Origin: Paenibacillus hunanensis
GTDB taxonomy: Bacteria; Bacillota; Bacilli; Paenibacillales; Paenibacillaceae
Reading direction: 5' to 3'
Assembly: GCF_014645615.1 (NCBI RefSeq)
Contig: NZ_BMMB01000003.1
Span: forward strand, 186,001-250,000
Length of the DNA: 64,000 nt
Every line of letters starts with the position of its first letter. Position 1 is the first letter of the stretch. The translations under genes and the position numbers were made by a program. Positions 21,848-31,362 of this stretch are shown here, in pieces. The notes beneath the pieces were generated by a model. It made no database searches and had not been told where the DNA came from. It saw only the letters and a list, made by a program, of their open reading frames with translations.

Positions 21848-22552
21848 ATGAGAGTGATTAGCAAAACCCATTTGCACCAATTAACGTTTTTTCCAGCTAT
21901 TCTTCCGGTAAACTGTTATGTTATTGAAGAAGAGGATCATCTAACCTTGATTGATGCGGCTCTACCTGGTAGTGAGAAGGGAATCCATAGCTTTGTCCAG
22001 CAAACAGGCAAGCCTTTAACGCATATCGTGTTAACGCATATTCACAGCGATCATATCGGAGCACTGGATGCACTGGCAAAGCTATATCCAGATGCAGTCA
22101 TCTGCGTATCCACTCGCGATTCTCGTCTGATGAGCGGCGATGTATCCCTTAATCCAGATGAGCCGCAAACACCTATTCGTGGTGGTGTACCGAAAAAGCT
22201 TCGTACTCGTGCCAGCCTGCTATTAGAAGACGGCGATCGTATTGGCTCGCTTCAGGTTATTACTACACCCGGTCATACGCCCGGCTCGATTTCATTATTA
22301 GATACACGCACCTCTGCGATCATTGCAGGCGATGCGTTTCAGACACGTGGAGGTATTGCCGTATCCGGCTCGTTACGCTGGAGCTTCCCCTTCCCTGCGC
22401 TGGCTACATGGTCAAAGACAATTTCACTACAAAGTGCACAACGCTTACTGGAGCTTAACCCTTCCCTACTTGCTGTTGGGCATGGATCGATGATCGCTAA
22501 TCCTCTCTCATCCATGCAAAAGGCGATAGATCATGCAGCACGTCAGATGTAG
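21848..22552 (+). CDS. MBL-fold metallo-hydrolase
   Basis: 234 aa; ATG with AAAAAGGAG upstream. Metallo-beta-lactamase fold with the metal motif HIHSDHIGALD, later TPGHTPGSISLLDT, IIAGDAF, and a final His in AVGHGS. The fold covers glyoxalase II, lactonases and others; nothing here favours one substrate. It is probably repressed by the adjacent TetR protein through the palindromic promoter, so it may remove a compound that the TetR protein senses. The gene ends without a strong terminator. Confidence 0.9.
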   Translation: MRVISKTHLHQLTFFPAILPVNCYVIEEEDHLTLIDAALPGSEKGIHSFVQQTGKPLTHIVLTHIHSDHIGALDALAKLYPDAVICVSTRDSRLMSGDVSLNPDEPQTPIRGGVPKKLRTRASLLLEDGDRIGSLQVITTPGHTPGSISLLDTRTSAIIAGDAFQTRGGIAVSGSLRWSFPFPALATWSKTISLQSAQRLLELNPSLLAVGHGSMIANPLSSMQKAIDHAARQM

Positions 22553-22889
22553 ATGTAATTGCATCTCCTAATTATTTTCTGCCTATTTCCTGCTGATTTC
22601 CTATATGTACTTTACCAATTCCCTACCTGTTTTTTACCAGTATCATTATTTCGTTTAGCTCAATCTACATGGACTGAACCACTCCAATATGCTCGGCTAT
22701 TGAATGAGCAATACAGGATGTTAAGCAAGCTCAACTCCTTATAATTGCCCTGTAGCTGATTGGCAATCATGTAGTTATTTGAATCACCCATTTAGGTAAG
22801 CACACATGACAAAGCCTGCACCCGTATAAGCTCAGGCGCAGGCTTGCACAATGATAACGATTTATAAAACAATCGTGATGAATGCTCGC
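22553..22889. other. Intergenic region between converging MBL and alcohol dehydrogenase genes
   Basis: About 340 bases; only the hairpin at 22812-22845 stands out. Confidence 0.4.
22812..22845 (-). terminator. Possible terminator after the alcohol dehydrogenase gene
   Basis: AAGCCTGC (22812-22819) / GCAGGCTT (22838-22845). The following T-run on the minus strand is short (CTTTGT). Confidence 0.5.
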
Positions 22890-24029
22890 TTATGGCTTCA
22901 AAATAACCTTGATGCAGTCATCATGCTTATCATTGAAAATATCATACGCATGGGCTGCATCCTGTAACGGGATATGGTGCGTAATAATATCGGTCGCATC
23001 CAGCTTGCCATCGACAATCTGCTTGAACAGCTCTGGCATATAATGTACAACAGGTGCTTGTCCCATCGCCAGCTTCACATTACGCTCAAACAGATGACCT
23101 AATGGGAAGCCATTATACGTCTCGCCATACACACCGGTAACCTGAATCGTACCGAATTTGCGTACCACGTTAGCTGCAATATTGAATGCGCTCAGACTAC
23201 CACCCTGTAGCTTCAATGCCGTTTGCACGCGTTCACCGACATTTTTCTCCGCATCCAGACCGACACAGTCAATAACGACATCGGCTCCACCGCTTGTCAT
23301 TTCCAGCAGATGCTGATCAACTTCATCCACTTCTTTGAAGTTAATGACCTCTACATTGTTGGTACGTTTAGCATGAGCAAGTCGATAGGGGAGATGATCG
23401 ACAGCGATAACGCGCTTGGCGCCTTTTTGCCATGCGAATTTTTGTGCAAGCAGTCCAACTGGGCCACAACCGAGGATAATAACGGTATCACCCGCCTTCA
23501 CTCCGCCACTTTCAACGCTCCAGTAAGCGGTTGGAATAATATCCGATAGGAATAACACCTGTTCATCCGTTACTTCAGCCGATTCTGGAACGACAAAAGG
23601 GAGGAAGTTCGCATACGGTACGCGCATCAGCTCAGCCTGACCACCTGGGTAGCCTCCATAAATATCAAAGCCGAAATAAGCGCCTGTATTTTTTTCTTCC
23701 ATTTTGTTCGAATTATCGCACTGACTCTCCATCTGATTTTTACAGAAGAAGCATTCACCACAGGATACGTTAAATGGAACAACGACACGGTCACCCTTTT
23801 TCACACGGGTTACGCCCGGCCCCACTTCTTCGACAATTCCCATCGGTTCATGCCCGATCACATAATTATCATGGACAACTGGCATAGCACCATTAAAAAT
23901 GTGCAAATCCGAACCACAGATTGCTGTTGAGGTTACCCGGATAACAATATCATCGTCCTTTTGAATACGTGCATCCTCTACATCTTTAACGCTGACCTTT
24001 TGCTTACCCTGATACGTGAGTGCTTTCAT
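22890..24029 (-). CDS. Zinc-dependent alcohol dehydrogenase
   Basis: 379 aa; ATG with AAAGGGGA upstream. Medium-chain dehydrogenase: catalytic zinc Cys in AICGSDLH, GHEPMGIVEEVG, structural zinc cluster CGECFFCKNQMESQC, and the nucleotide-binding LGCGPVGLLAQ. Length and the later MTSGGADVVIDCVG resemble the glutathione-independent formaldehyde dehydrogenase and threonine-dehydrogenase-like branch. It interconverts an alcohol and aldehyde with NAD(P). Three other dehydrogenase families in the window (ALDH, SDRs) are not operonically linked to it. Confidence 0.9.
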   Translation of the reverse strand: MKALTYQGKQKVSVKDVEDARIQKDDDIVIRVTSTAICGSDLHIFNGAMPVVHDNYVIGHEPMGIVEEVGPGVTRVKKGDRVVVPFNVSCGECFFCKNQMESQCDNSNKMEEKNTGAYFGFDIYGGYPGGQAELMRVPYANFLPFVVPESAEVTDEQVLFLSDIIPTAYWSVESGGVKAGDTVIILGCGPVGLLAQKFAWQKGAKRVIAVDHLPYRLAHAKRTNNVEVINFKEVDEVDQHLLEMTSGGADVVIDCVGLDAEKNVGERVQTALKLQGGSLSAFNIAANVVRKFGTIQVTGVYGETYNGFPLGHLFERNVKLAMGQAPVVHYMPELFKQIVDGKLDATDIITHHIPLQDAAHAYDIFNDKHDDCIKVILKP

Positions 24030-24467
24030 GATGAATTCCCCTTTCGGTAATGGAAGGTATGAGCCATGCAGGTTATTCTGTGCTTAACGAAATAACATTA
24101 ATCGCATGTAAATAAAATAACAACTCAACAAAGCTTGAACTGCTCTCCAGCCCAGGTGTGCTTTACTTGATGAATGCCACGACAAGCCTGTATATGTAGC
24201 TCTATAAACAGCCAGCCAGACATCCATATCCAAATAATAGAAAATAATCTAAATGATGCACAATGATCTCTGTTGTATTAACCACTCCCTTTGATGTTTT
24301 AACCTTATCGATAGAAACAGTATCGATTACGATTAAGCGAGTGGCTCCATCCAAGCGACCAAAAGATTAATTCATCGGTATGCAGGGTAATGAAATGCAT
24401 GAACAGCCGCAATTCGTTACGAGAGCGGCCACCTACATGCATTTCAACACCGAAGGGAGCCATAACG
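24030..24467. other. Intergenic region before the yteA-like gene
   Basis: About 440 bases between divergent genes. Holds both promoters, not resolved. No gene; the longer reading upstream of 24468 lacks a ribosome site. Confidence 0.45.
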
Positions 24468-25241
24468 ATGAAACATTTGACGAAAGCCCAAATTGAAGAA
24501 CTTAAAAATAGCTTGCTTGAGGAAAAAAAGGAATTAGAACGACATTTCGATGTCGATAAAGATAAAATGGATGGACAAATTGAATCCGAGCGTATGTCTA
24601 CTGGCGAGCTATCTGCGGTAGACAATCACCCCGCTGATCTCGGTACAGAAACATACGAGCGTGGACGTGACCTGGCAATCGATGATCAAATGAATGATAC
24701 ACTGGATCAGGTGAATGCTGCTTTGCAGCGTATCAACGAGGGTACGTATGGGGTCAGTGAGGTAAGTGGCAAGGAAATTCCATTCGAACGTCTGCAAGCA
24801 TTGCCATATACCACCTATCTGGTGGATGAAAGTCCACAACAGGACAATGTGAATGATTACCGCCCGGTTGAGGAGGATCTGATCACTCCACCAGCCAAAG
24901 GCTCAGGCGAGAATCGCCAGCATAATACAGGTCGTTTTGACGATGCAGGTGCATGGCAAGCGGTTGAAGATTATGGTGTTGCCGACTCTCCAGCGATGAG
25001 TGCACAGCGCGAGGTGCATAGCTATAATGAGCTGGCAGAAGGCTCACCGGATGATGAGAATTTTACGGAAAGCGTAGAATCATTCGCAGCTACCGATATC
25101 GAAGGCAATGATCGTCATGTAGAAGAAGGCCCTGCCTCCCGTACGTATGAGGAGCGCGGCGAAGGTGATACCGAGCTACAGGTGGACGAGGCAGATGAGC
25201 AGGTCGATGCTGAAGTGGAAGAAGCAGATCGCCGCCGTTGA
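24468..25241 (+). CDS. yteA: YteA-type DksA/TraR family protein without zinc cysteines
   Basis: 257 aa. The ATG at 24468 has GAAGGGA upstream and begins the usual MKHLTKAQIEELKNSLL. N-terminal antiparallel coiled coil (about 1-75), then the DksA-type finger region around GTYGVSEVSGKEIPFERLQALPY. All four zinc Cys of classical DksA are replaced, as is partly true of the Bacillus YteA branch. The last about 90 residues are acidic and low complexity. YteA proteins are annotated as sporulation or stress proteins; binding to RNA polymerase is inference from the family. Followed by a strong terminator. Confidence 0.85.
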   Translation: MKHLTKAQIEELKNSLLEEKKELERHFDVDKDKMDGQIESERMSTGELSAVDNHPADLGTETYERGRDLAIDDQMNDTLDQVNAALQRINEGTYGVSEVSGKEIPFERLQALPYTTYLVDESPQQDNVNDYRPVEEDLITPPAKGSGENRQHNTGRFDDAGAWQAVEDYGVADSPAMSAQREVHSYNELAEGSPDDENFTESVESFAATDIEGNDRHVEEGPASRTYEERGEGDTELQVDEADEQVDAEVEEADRRR

Positions 25242-25316
25242 TGGTATCGAATCGGCATACGATCCAATCTAGTCTAATAAACCATGGATAATGGCATCAC
25301 AAATAGATGAACCACC

Positions 25317-25356
25317 ACAAAAAGAACGAGTCAGACATCTGACCCGTTCTTTTTGT
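25317..25356. terminator. Terminator after the yteA-like gene
   Basis: ACAAAAAGAACG (25317-25328) / CGTTCTTTTTGT (25345-25356), with an inner GTCAG/CTGAC stem. Works in both directions. Confidence 0.88.
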
Positions 25357-25443
25357 GTACGTTTTGGTGCACGTGGTCATGATTATGGTTCCTGTGTCGG
25401 CTTATTTTTGCTGTTCAGGCTTTGCTATTTCGGCTATATAAAA

Positions 25444-25482
25444 AAAGAAAAGGAACGGGAGCCTATCCCATTCCTTTTCTTT
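25444..25482 (-). terminator. Terminator after the CNNM/CorC gene
   Basis: AAAGAAAAGGAA-C-GGGA pairs with TCCC-A-TTCCTTTTCTTT; seven T follow on the minus strand. It lies about 58 bases past the stop at 25540. Confidence 0.88.
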
Positions 25483-25539
25483 GCGATAAAGCTATGGATT
25501 TATTTTCCTCAAGCCGGTATCCATAACTCCTCGCTATGT

Positions 25540-26865
25540 TCAGGCTCCTGCCTGATTGGTCGTTACGGCAAATTGTGTAATGACCAGCTTAATGCGTGAA
25601 ATGCGTTTGTTCTCGACTTCTTCAACCACGAGCAAATGCCCGTCATGCGCCACACTCTGTCCTACCTGTGGAGGCAGGGATTCAACACGGGAATACAACC
25701 AGCCGCCAATCGTATCGTACTCGGACAAGTCCAGGTCGAGTGAAAAGCGTGTATTGAATTCCTCAATCAGCATCAGTCCATCGATGGAATACATCATTTC
25801 ATTGATCGGCTCAACGACAGGACGTTCATGGTCAAACTCATCCTGAATCTCACCAACAATCTCTTCCATAATATCTTCCAGGGTAACCAGCCCTGCTGTA
25901 CCACCATATTCATCGATCAAAATGGCAATTTGTGTTTTGCCACGCTGCATCAGCTTCATCAGCTCACTAATCTTGATCGATTCAGGTACGGCAATAATCG
26001 GGCGAATCAGCTTCACCGAGTCCGTGATCTGGTAACGCATCAGATCCTTAATGTGCAGGAAGCCGACAATATGGTCTTTGTCGCCATCGCACACCGGATA
26101 ACGTGTACGCATCCCATCCAATGCAATCTGCAAATTCTCTTCACGAGAAGCATGCAGACTCAAGCAGATCATCTCGGTACGTGGAATCATAATTTCGTGG
26201 GCGGTTGTATCGGCGAACTCAAATATATTATCAACCAGCGCCAGTTCGGTATTATCGATCAGCCCGCTCTTGTTGCTTTCTTTCATTAGTATACGTATCT
26301 CTTCTTCGGTATGAGCGGATTCATGCTCGGATGCCGGAGCAATGCCGAACAGTTTGAGCAAGGCATTAGCCATGCCGTTCAACATCCAGATAAAAGGATA
26401 CATCAGTTTGTGGAACAATAGCATCGGTGCAGCTGTCCAGAGCGTTACGACTTCCGCTTTGCGGATTGCCAGTGACTTCGGTGCCAGCTCGCCAAGTACG
26501 ATGTGTAGGATCGTAATGACGATAAACGCGATGGCTATCGATACACTATGGATGACGACTTCATTGTTCAAGCCTATCGCTGCGAACAATGGTCGGATCA
26601 GCTCAGCAATTGCTGGCTCACCAATCCAGCCAAGTCCTAGCGATGCCAGCGTAATACCTAGCTGACATGCGGACAAATAGGCGTCCAGATTGTTTACAAT
26701 GGACTGCGCAAAGCGCGCCCGTTTGTTACCTTCATCGACCAGTGTCTCCAATCGACTGCTGCGAATTTTGACCATCGCAAATTCCGCTGCTACAAAAAAG
26801 CCATTCAATAATACCAGTACAAAGACCAGCACAATGTTCAATAAACTGGGTAAGGGGTCAGTCAA
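25540..26865 (-). CDS. CNNM/CorC (HlyC)-family membrane protein
   Basis: 441 aa from a TTG; no other in-frame start exists between the upstream stop and residue 31. N-terminal DUF21/CNNM domain with three to four helices (about 1-195) starting VLVLLNGFFVAAEFAMVKIRSSR, a CBS pair (about 215-335) and a C-terminal CorC_HlyC domain (about 350-430). The family is linked to Mg2+ or other divalent metal export and resistance. The leader is odd: a strong AAGGAGGTGA lies 50 bases upstream, separated from the TTG by a hairpin. Divergent from the ABC importer genes. Confidence 0.9.
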   Translation of the reverse strand: MTDPLPSLLNIVLVFVLVLLNGFFVAAEFAMVKIRSSRLETLVDEGNKRARFAQSIVNNLDAYLSACQLGITLASLGLGWIGEPAIAELIRPLFAAIGLNNEVVIHSVSIAIAFIVITILHIVLGELAPKSLAIRKAEVVTLWTAAPMLLFHKLMYPFIWMLNGMANALLKLFGIAPASEHESAHTEEEIRILMKESNKSGLIDNTELALVDNIFEFADTTAHEIMIPRTEMICLSLHASREENLQIALDGMRTRYPVCDGDKDHIVGFLHIKDLMRYQITDSVKLIRPIIAVPESIKISELMKLMQRGKTQIAILIDEYGGTAGLVTLEDIMEEIVGEIQDEFDHERPVVEPINEMMYSIDGLMLIEEFNTRFSLDLDLSEYDTIGGWLYSRVESLPPQVGQSVAHDGHLLVVEEVENKRISRIKLVITQFAVTTNQAGA

Positions 26866-27212
26866 GTGTGTTTCCCGCGCTGTTTATCCAACCGTTGGAT
26901 AAGCTACAGCGTCGGGTTCACCTCCTTCGAATTGTAGATTTTTGAATTTTCCGCCATTTTACGTGTACTGTCAATTTCCCAATGGTTTCACCTCTTTTCA
27001 TATGTAAGTATAGACGTTGCCTGATTATATTATAGCGCGAAAACGAAAACAGTCAAATCGGCAGGACCTCCTGGCAAGTCGTCTAGACAACATAACTTTT
27101 ACAATTCTATACAGTTCTCTTAACATGTTCTCTTTATACTTTAGCAGGTGAACAGGATGGTGCTGATGGATGCGAAGGGCATTGAAACTATACAAAAGTG
27201 AGGTTGATTGTT
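26866..27212. other. Divergent promoter region, CNNM/CorC and ABC importer genes
   Basis: About 350 bases. For the minus strand there is a hairpin leader with two GAGGTGAA motifs. For the plus strand TTTACA (27098-27103), 17 bases, TAACAT (27121-27126) is a fair promoter for the importer. Confidence 0.5.
26875..26926 (-). promoter_or_regulatory. Hairpin between ribosome site and TTG start of the CNNM/CorC gene
   Basis: On the minus strand AAGGAGGTGA is followed by CGCTGT-AGC-TTATCCAA-CGG-TTGGATAA-ACAGCG, a 14-pair stem, and 12 bases later by the TTG start. The stem could bring the ribosome site near the start or control its use. Confidence 0.5.
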
Positions 27213-28175
27213 TTGGACAAATCGTCGGTCGTGCCTTCACGGCGCGCACTCAAGCAAGCTACTGATCGCGCACGATCCCGTACGCGTATTCCTCGTCGTG
27301 CAGGCTGGTTACAGGAGTATTCGCTGGCTGCGTTGTTTCTAGCGCCATCGATTGCCCTGTTTGGTATTTTTCTATTTTATCCACTGGTGCAATCGATCTA
27401 TCTGAGCCTTCATTCCACCACACCGCGTGGTGATGTTGCCAAGTATATCGGACTGCGTAACTTTGAGCGCCTGTTTGAAGCAAGCGGCTTTTTGAACAGT
27501 TTATGGGTAACCGTCGAATTCATGCTGTTCACGGTGCCTACCTCCATCCTTCTTGCCCTTATTCTTGCTGCAATCTGTCGTACCCATCTGCGTGGCAGCA
27601 AAGTGTTCCGTTTTATTTTCTCACTACCGATCGCTATTTCTGTCGGTACAGGCTCGGTCATCTGGATGATGCTATTTCATCCGACACTCGGTATGCCGAA
27701 CTACCTGCTACAGCTGATTGGGCTTCCAGGCATTCAATGGCTAACCAGTCCGGATTGGGCACTGATCTCCATTTCGATCATGACGGTATGGATGAATGTA
27801 GGCTTTTTATTCATTTTGCTGCTCGGGGGTATGGAAGGCGTATCCGAGGAAATTTATGAGAGCGCACGGATGGATGGCGCTGGACCGATGCGTACGTTTT
27901 TCCGTTTAACCCTGCCTCTGATCTCGCCAACACTGTTCTTTGCCAGTGTGACGTCGATTATTAGTGCATTTCAGTCGTTTGGTCAAATCAACATACTAAC
28001 TAAAGGGGGGCCGGTAAACAGCACGAATGTACTTGTCTTTAATCTGTATCAGGATGCTTTTGTGAACTTCCGTTTTGGCTCAGGTAGCGCTCAGGCACTT
28101 GTATTGTTTGTTCTAATCTTGATCCTGACGGTGATCCAGTTCAAATTCGGTGAAAAGAAGGTGCATTACCAGTGA
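27213..28175 (+). CDS. Sugar-type ABC transporter permease (MalF/UgpA type)
   Basis: 320 aa from the TTG at 27213, which has AGTGAGG nine bases upstream; the GTG at 27198 lies inside that site. After a basic N-terminus come six membrane helices, with the ATPase-contact EAA loop EEIYESARMDGAGPMRTFF in the fourth cytoplasmic loop. It forms the channel with the next gene's product, which overlaps it by four bases (GTGA). CUT1-type importers take up oligosaccharides or glycerol phosphates. No ATPase gene is present, so a shared MsmX-like ATPase is likely used. Confidence 0.88.
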   Translation: MDKSSVVPSRRALKQATDRARSRTRIPRRAGWLQEYSLAALFLAPSIALFGIFLFYPLVQSIYLSLHSTTPRGDVAKYIGLRNFERLFEASGFLNSLWVTVEFMLFTVPTSILLALILAAICRTHLRGSKVFRFIFSLPIAISVGTGSVIWMMLFHPTLGMPNYLLQLIGLPGIQWLTSPDWALISISIMTVWMNVGFLFILLLGGMEGVSEEIYESARMDGAGPMRTFFRLTLPLISPTLFFASVTSIISAFQSFGQINILTKGGPVNSTNVLVFNLYQDAFVNFRFGSGSAQALVLFVLILILTVIQFKFGEKKVHYQ

Positions 28176-28996
28176 AACCTAACGTGCTTCGACTTGGCTC
28201 GGCTTACACGGTACTTATTCTTGCTTCTATTCTGATTCTGTTTCCGTTCTGGACGGCGTTGTCTAATTCGTTCATGACCGAGGCTGATTCGGCTACATAT
28301 CCGCCGAAGCTTATTCCGTCTCACTGGGACGTGCAAAACTTTCTGAATGTATTGAACACGATTCCGATTATACGCTTTATGCTGAACAGTCTGGTCACGA
28401 GCACGATCATTACACTTGGTCAGCTACTGACCTCCTGTATGGCAGCCTATGCTTTTGCCTTCCTTCGCTTTCCGGGACGCAAGCTGCTGTTCTCACTGTT
28501 TCTGGCGACGATGATGATCCCGTGGGAAGTGACCATTATTCCGAATTATCTGACGGTTCGTAGCTGGAACTGGCTCGATTCGTATGCTGGATTGACCGTG
28601 CCGTTCCTTGCTACTGCGTTCGGAACCTTTTTGATGCGTCAATTTTTTATGCAGCTTCCGAAGGAGCTGATGGAAGCAGCACGTATCGATGGATGCGGTC
28701 ATCTACGCATCTTCGCTTCACTTGTCATTCCGCTCTCGATGCCAGGGCTTGCTACGCTCGGTGTGTATTCCTTTTTGAACCATTGGAATATGTATTTGTG
28801 GCCATTGCTCATTACGAACTCCGAGAGTATGAGAACCGTGCAGATCGGTATCAGTATGCTGCAATTTGCTGAGGTGACTGCATGGAATGTCGTTATGGCG
28901 GGTATCGTGCTCGTACTGCTGCCTTCCCTAATTCTACTTGCTGTTGGACTGGGCAGACTCGTAGGTGGTCTGACTGCTGGATCACTGAAAGGTTAA
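28172..28996 (+). CDS. Sugar-type ABC transporter permease (MalG/UgpE type)
   Basis: 274 aa; GTG start overlapping the stop of the previous gene, with GAAGGTG upstream. Six helices; EAA loop PKELMEAARIDGCGHLRIF. Residues 15-35 form the first helix and WTALSNSFMTEADSATYPP the typical first periplasm-side loop. Heterodimer partner of the upstream permease. The binding protein follows 155 bases downstream, an uncommon order, since the binding protein usually comes first. Confidence 0.9.
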   Translation: MKPNVLRLGSAYTVLILASILILFPFWTALSNSFMTEADSATYPPKLIPSHWDVQNFLNVLNTIPIIRFMLNSLVTSTIITLGQLLTSCMAAYAFAFLRFPGRKLLFSLFLATMMIPWEVTIIPNYLTVRSWNWLDSYAGLTVPFLATAFGTFLMRQFFMQLPKELMEAARIDGCGHLRIFASLVIPLSMPGLATLGVYSFLNHWNMYLWPLLITNSESMRTVQIGISMLQFAEVTAWNVVMAGIVLVLLPSLILLAVGLGRLVGGLTAGSLKG

Positions 28997-29151
28997 TGAT
29001 TGGCTAATCTCTTTCAATTAACAAGTATGGACATCCAGCAGCAACATGAAAAGCACTACTGAAACAACCTCTACTCGTTCCACATGATGTCTCATCCTGC
29101 ATGACTGTGTACAAACAACTACCAACTTATGTTAAAGGGGCAAATTCACTC

Positions 29152-30540
29152 ATGACATTCAAATCGTTTTTCACGCGTCAATGGAGTCTGCTTGCATTAA
29201 GTCTGTTTCTGTTTCTAGCAGCATGTAGCGGAGGCGGAGCTTCGCAAGGCTCCCAGCCAGCAGCCGCTGCGGATAGTGAAGCAACAACGATAACTAGCTC
29301 GGGTCCGGTGAAAGTTGTATTCTGGCATTCCATGAGCGGTAATCTGGAAAATGTCGTAAACGATCTGGTGAAAAAATTTAACGATTCTCAGAAAGATGTG
29401 CAGGTAGAAGCAGTATTCCAGGGTGACTACGATACAGCGCTGAGCAAGTTCAAAACGGTAGTCGGCACGAACGATGCGCCTACGATGATGCAGGTCTATG
29501 ATGTAGGTAGTCGTTATATGATCGACTCGAAAGCGATCACTCCGATGCAGCAATTTATTGACGCAGACAAATTCGATCTGTCCAGCTTCGAGCAAAATAT
29601 CCTGAGCTACTACACTTTCAATGGCGAGCAATATTCGATGCCGTTTAACACATCCAACCCATTGATCTATTACAATAAAGATCTGTTCAAAGCTGCTGGT
29701 CTGGATCCTGAACATCCACCAACGACCTTTGCAGAATTTGAAGAAGCGGCTAAAAAGCTTGCGGCTAAAGGTACACCAGCCTCCTTTCCGATCTATGGCT
29801 GGCTGATGGAGCAATTAATGGCGAACCAGGATGTACAGATTTTGAATAATGATAATGGTCGTAGCGCTCCAGCAACAGAATCAACCATCAATTCCAAAGC
29901 CGCAGTAGATACACTGACATGGTGGAAAAAGATGGTCGATGAAAAAGCAATGATGAATCTCGGTCGCAAAACAGATGACACCGATAAAGCATTCTTAGCT
30001 GGTCAAACCGCAATCACAATGAACAGCACAGGCGCACTGACCAAGCTGCTGGAAGGCTCTAAAGGTAAATTCGAGCTGGGTACAGCTCCACTCACGAAGC
30101 CATCCGCAGATTACAAAAATAAAGGTGGCGTTGTTGTCGGTGGTGCAAGTCTGTGGATTACGAATAACAAGCCAGCAGCAGAACAACAAGCAGCATGGAA
30201 ATTCATCAAATTCCTGGCTGAACCGGATAATCAGGCTTACTGGTCTGTACACAGTGGATATTTCCCAATTACGAAAAAAGCTTATGATGTCGATAGTATG
30301 AAGCAAAACCTGAAAGAGCATCCGCAATTCCAAACAGCTGTTGATCAATTGCACAATACAAAGATCGATCCAGCTACACAGGGCGCTGTAATGGGAATCT
30401 TCCCAGAAGCACGTCAGCTGACAGAGACAGCAATTGAAGAAGCACTGACTGGCAAAAAGACACCTCAGCAAGCACTGGATGATGCAGCTACCCAAATTAC
30501 ACAAAAGCTACAGGACTATAACGATTCCGTCACACAGTAA
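29152..30540 (+). CDS. Extracellular solute-binding lipoprotein, UgpB-like
   Basis: 462 aa. The ATG at 29152 has AAAGGGG upstream; longer readings lack one. Lipoprotein signal with lipobox LAAC, Cys25 becoming the lipid anchor. The mature part is a cluster B/D family 1 binding protein: VVFWHSMSGNLENVVNDLVKKFN, NAPTMMQVYDVGSRYMIDS, FNTSNPLIYYNKDLFKAAGL and AWKFIKFLAEPDNQAYWSVHSGYFP. The wording resembles UgpB, which binds glycerol-3-phosphate or its diesters; the ligand is inference. Works with the two permeases upstream. Closed by a strong terminator. Confidence 0.9.
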   Translation: MTFKSFFTRQWSLLALSLFLFLAACSGGGASQGSQPAAAADSEATTITSSGPVKVVFWHSMSGNLENVVNDLVKKFNDSQKDVQVEAVFQGDYDTALSKFKTVVGTNDAPTMMQVYDVGSRYMIDSKAITPMQQFIDADKFDLSSFEQNILSYYTFNGEQYSMPFNTSNPLIYYNKDLFKAAGLDPEHPPTTFAEFEEAAKKLAAKGTPASFPIYGWLMEQLMANQDVQILNNDNGRSAPATESTINSKAAVDTLTWWKKMVDEKAMMNLGRKTDDTDKAFLAGQTAITMNSTGALTKLLEGSKGKFELGTAPLTKPSADYKNKGGVVVGGASLWITNNKPAAEQQAAWKFIKFLAEPDNQAYWSVHSGYFPITKKAYDVDSMKQNLKEHPQFQTAVDQLHNTKIDPATQGAVMGIFPEARQLTETAIEEALTGKKTPQQALDDAATQITQKLQDYNDSVTQ

Positions 30541-30594
30541 CAGATCGTTTATCACAAGCCTTATAGTGACGTTCTAAACCTCACTGGCTCAATA

Positions 30595-30636
30595 AAAACG
30601 CCGATCACACGGATAACTTCCGCAGATCGGCGTTTT
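30595..30636 (+). terminator. Terminator after the binding-protein gene
   Basis: AAAACGCCGATC (30595-30606) / GATCGGCGTTTT (30625-30636), then ATTG. Perfect 12-bp stem. Confidence 0.85.
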
Positions 30637-30726
30637 ATTGATGTAAAGATTGTATAGGATTCATTTGCGAATGGTATATATCATCAACTGCTAACATTCA
30701 TTCAAACGAAATCATACCCTGCGAGA

Positions 30727-31146
30727 TCACTGCGAAGGGGATGATTGTCGCGCTGGCGCAGCCTGTCCTGAAATATTCGTATACGCCGAGGTCGATTCTG
30801 AAAATACAGCGTGATCCAGCTCTGACAGAGACAGCACCTCGCGCTGACCATTATGCGTATGACGAATTACAAAATGATCCTCGCCGGTCGCTTCCAGTCT
30901 GCCACGATATACACTATTTTTCGATTCGCGTCCCGGAATCATATGAAAGAATCCATCAAGACCCATCTTCTCCTGTAGCTTTTCTCGTGTAGTAAGGTGA
31001 TCCTGACTTCCGCCGGAGTGAATGACTGAATCTTTTACGGACGAGGTCATCATCTGACCCGAACGTGGCTCAGTCAGCGTCTGATCCGTACGAGCATGCC
31101 CGTGCTCATTTCGATAAGCAACTGGACGATAGGGGTGGGTTAACAT
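30727..31146 (-). CDS. GerQ-like small protein
   Basis: 139 aa; ATG with GGGAGG nine bases upstream. The first 60 residues are hydrophilic and low complexity. Residues about 65-115 (FFHMIPGRESKNSVYRGRLEATGEDH, then FVIRHTHNGQREVLSLSELDHAVF) echo the C-terminal domain of the spore coat protein GerQ in pattern (small beta domain, 'LEA-GRDH-ii' phrase). GerQ is a coat protein needed for cortex breakdown in germination. The match is by eye and partial, so function is tentative; the reading frame itself looks real. Confidence 0.6.
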   Translation of the reverse strand: MLTHPYRPVAYRNEHGHARTDQTLTEPRSGQMMTSSVKDSVIHSGGSQDHLTTREKLQEKMGLDGFFHMIPGRESKNSVYRGRLEATGEDHFVIRHTHNGQREVLSLSELDHAVFSESTSAYTNISGQAAPARQSSPSQ

Positions 31147-31362
31147 GATTGCATTCCTCCCGTAAATGAAAGTGTATCACATCCTGTAATGTACCCTTCC
31201 GCCTTCGGATTGAATCGATTATTTTCCATTATTTAGAAAATAAACCATCCCATCTCTATCCTATTCTCTGCTGTATCTGACGTGCGTGAGCTTATTATAT
31301 CAGTGCAATCCTTTCTCGGCATGTTCCTAATGGATGATTTTCCCTACTTTTTAATCGATTGA

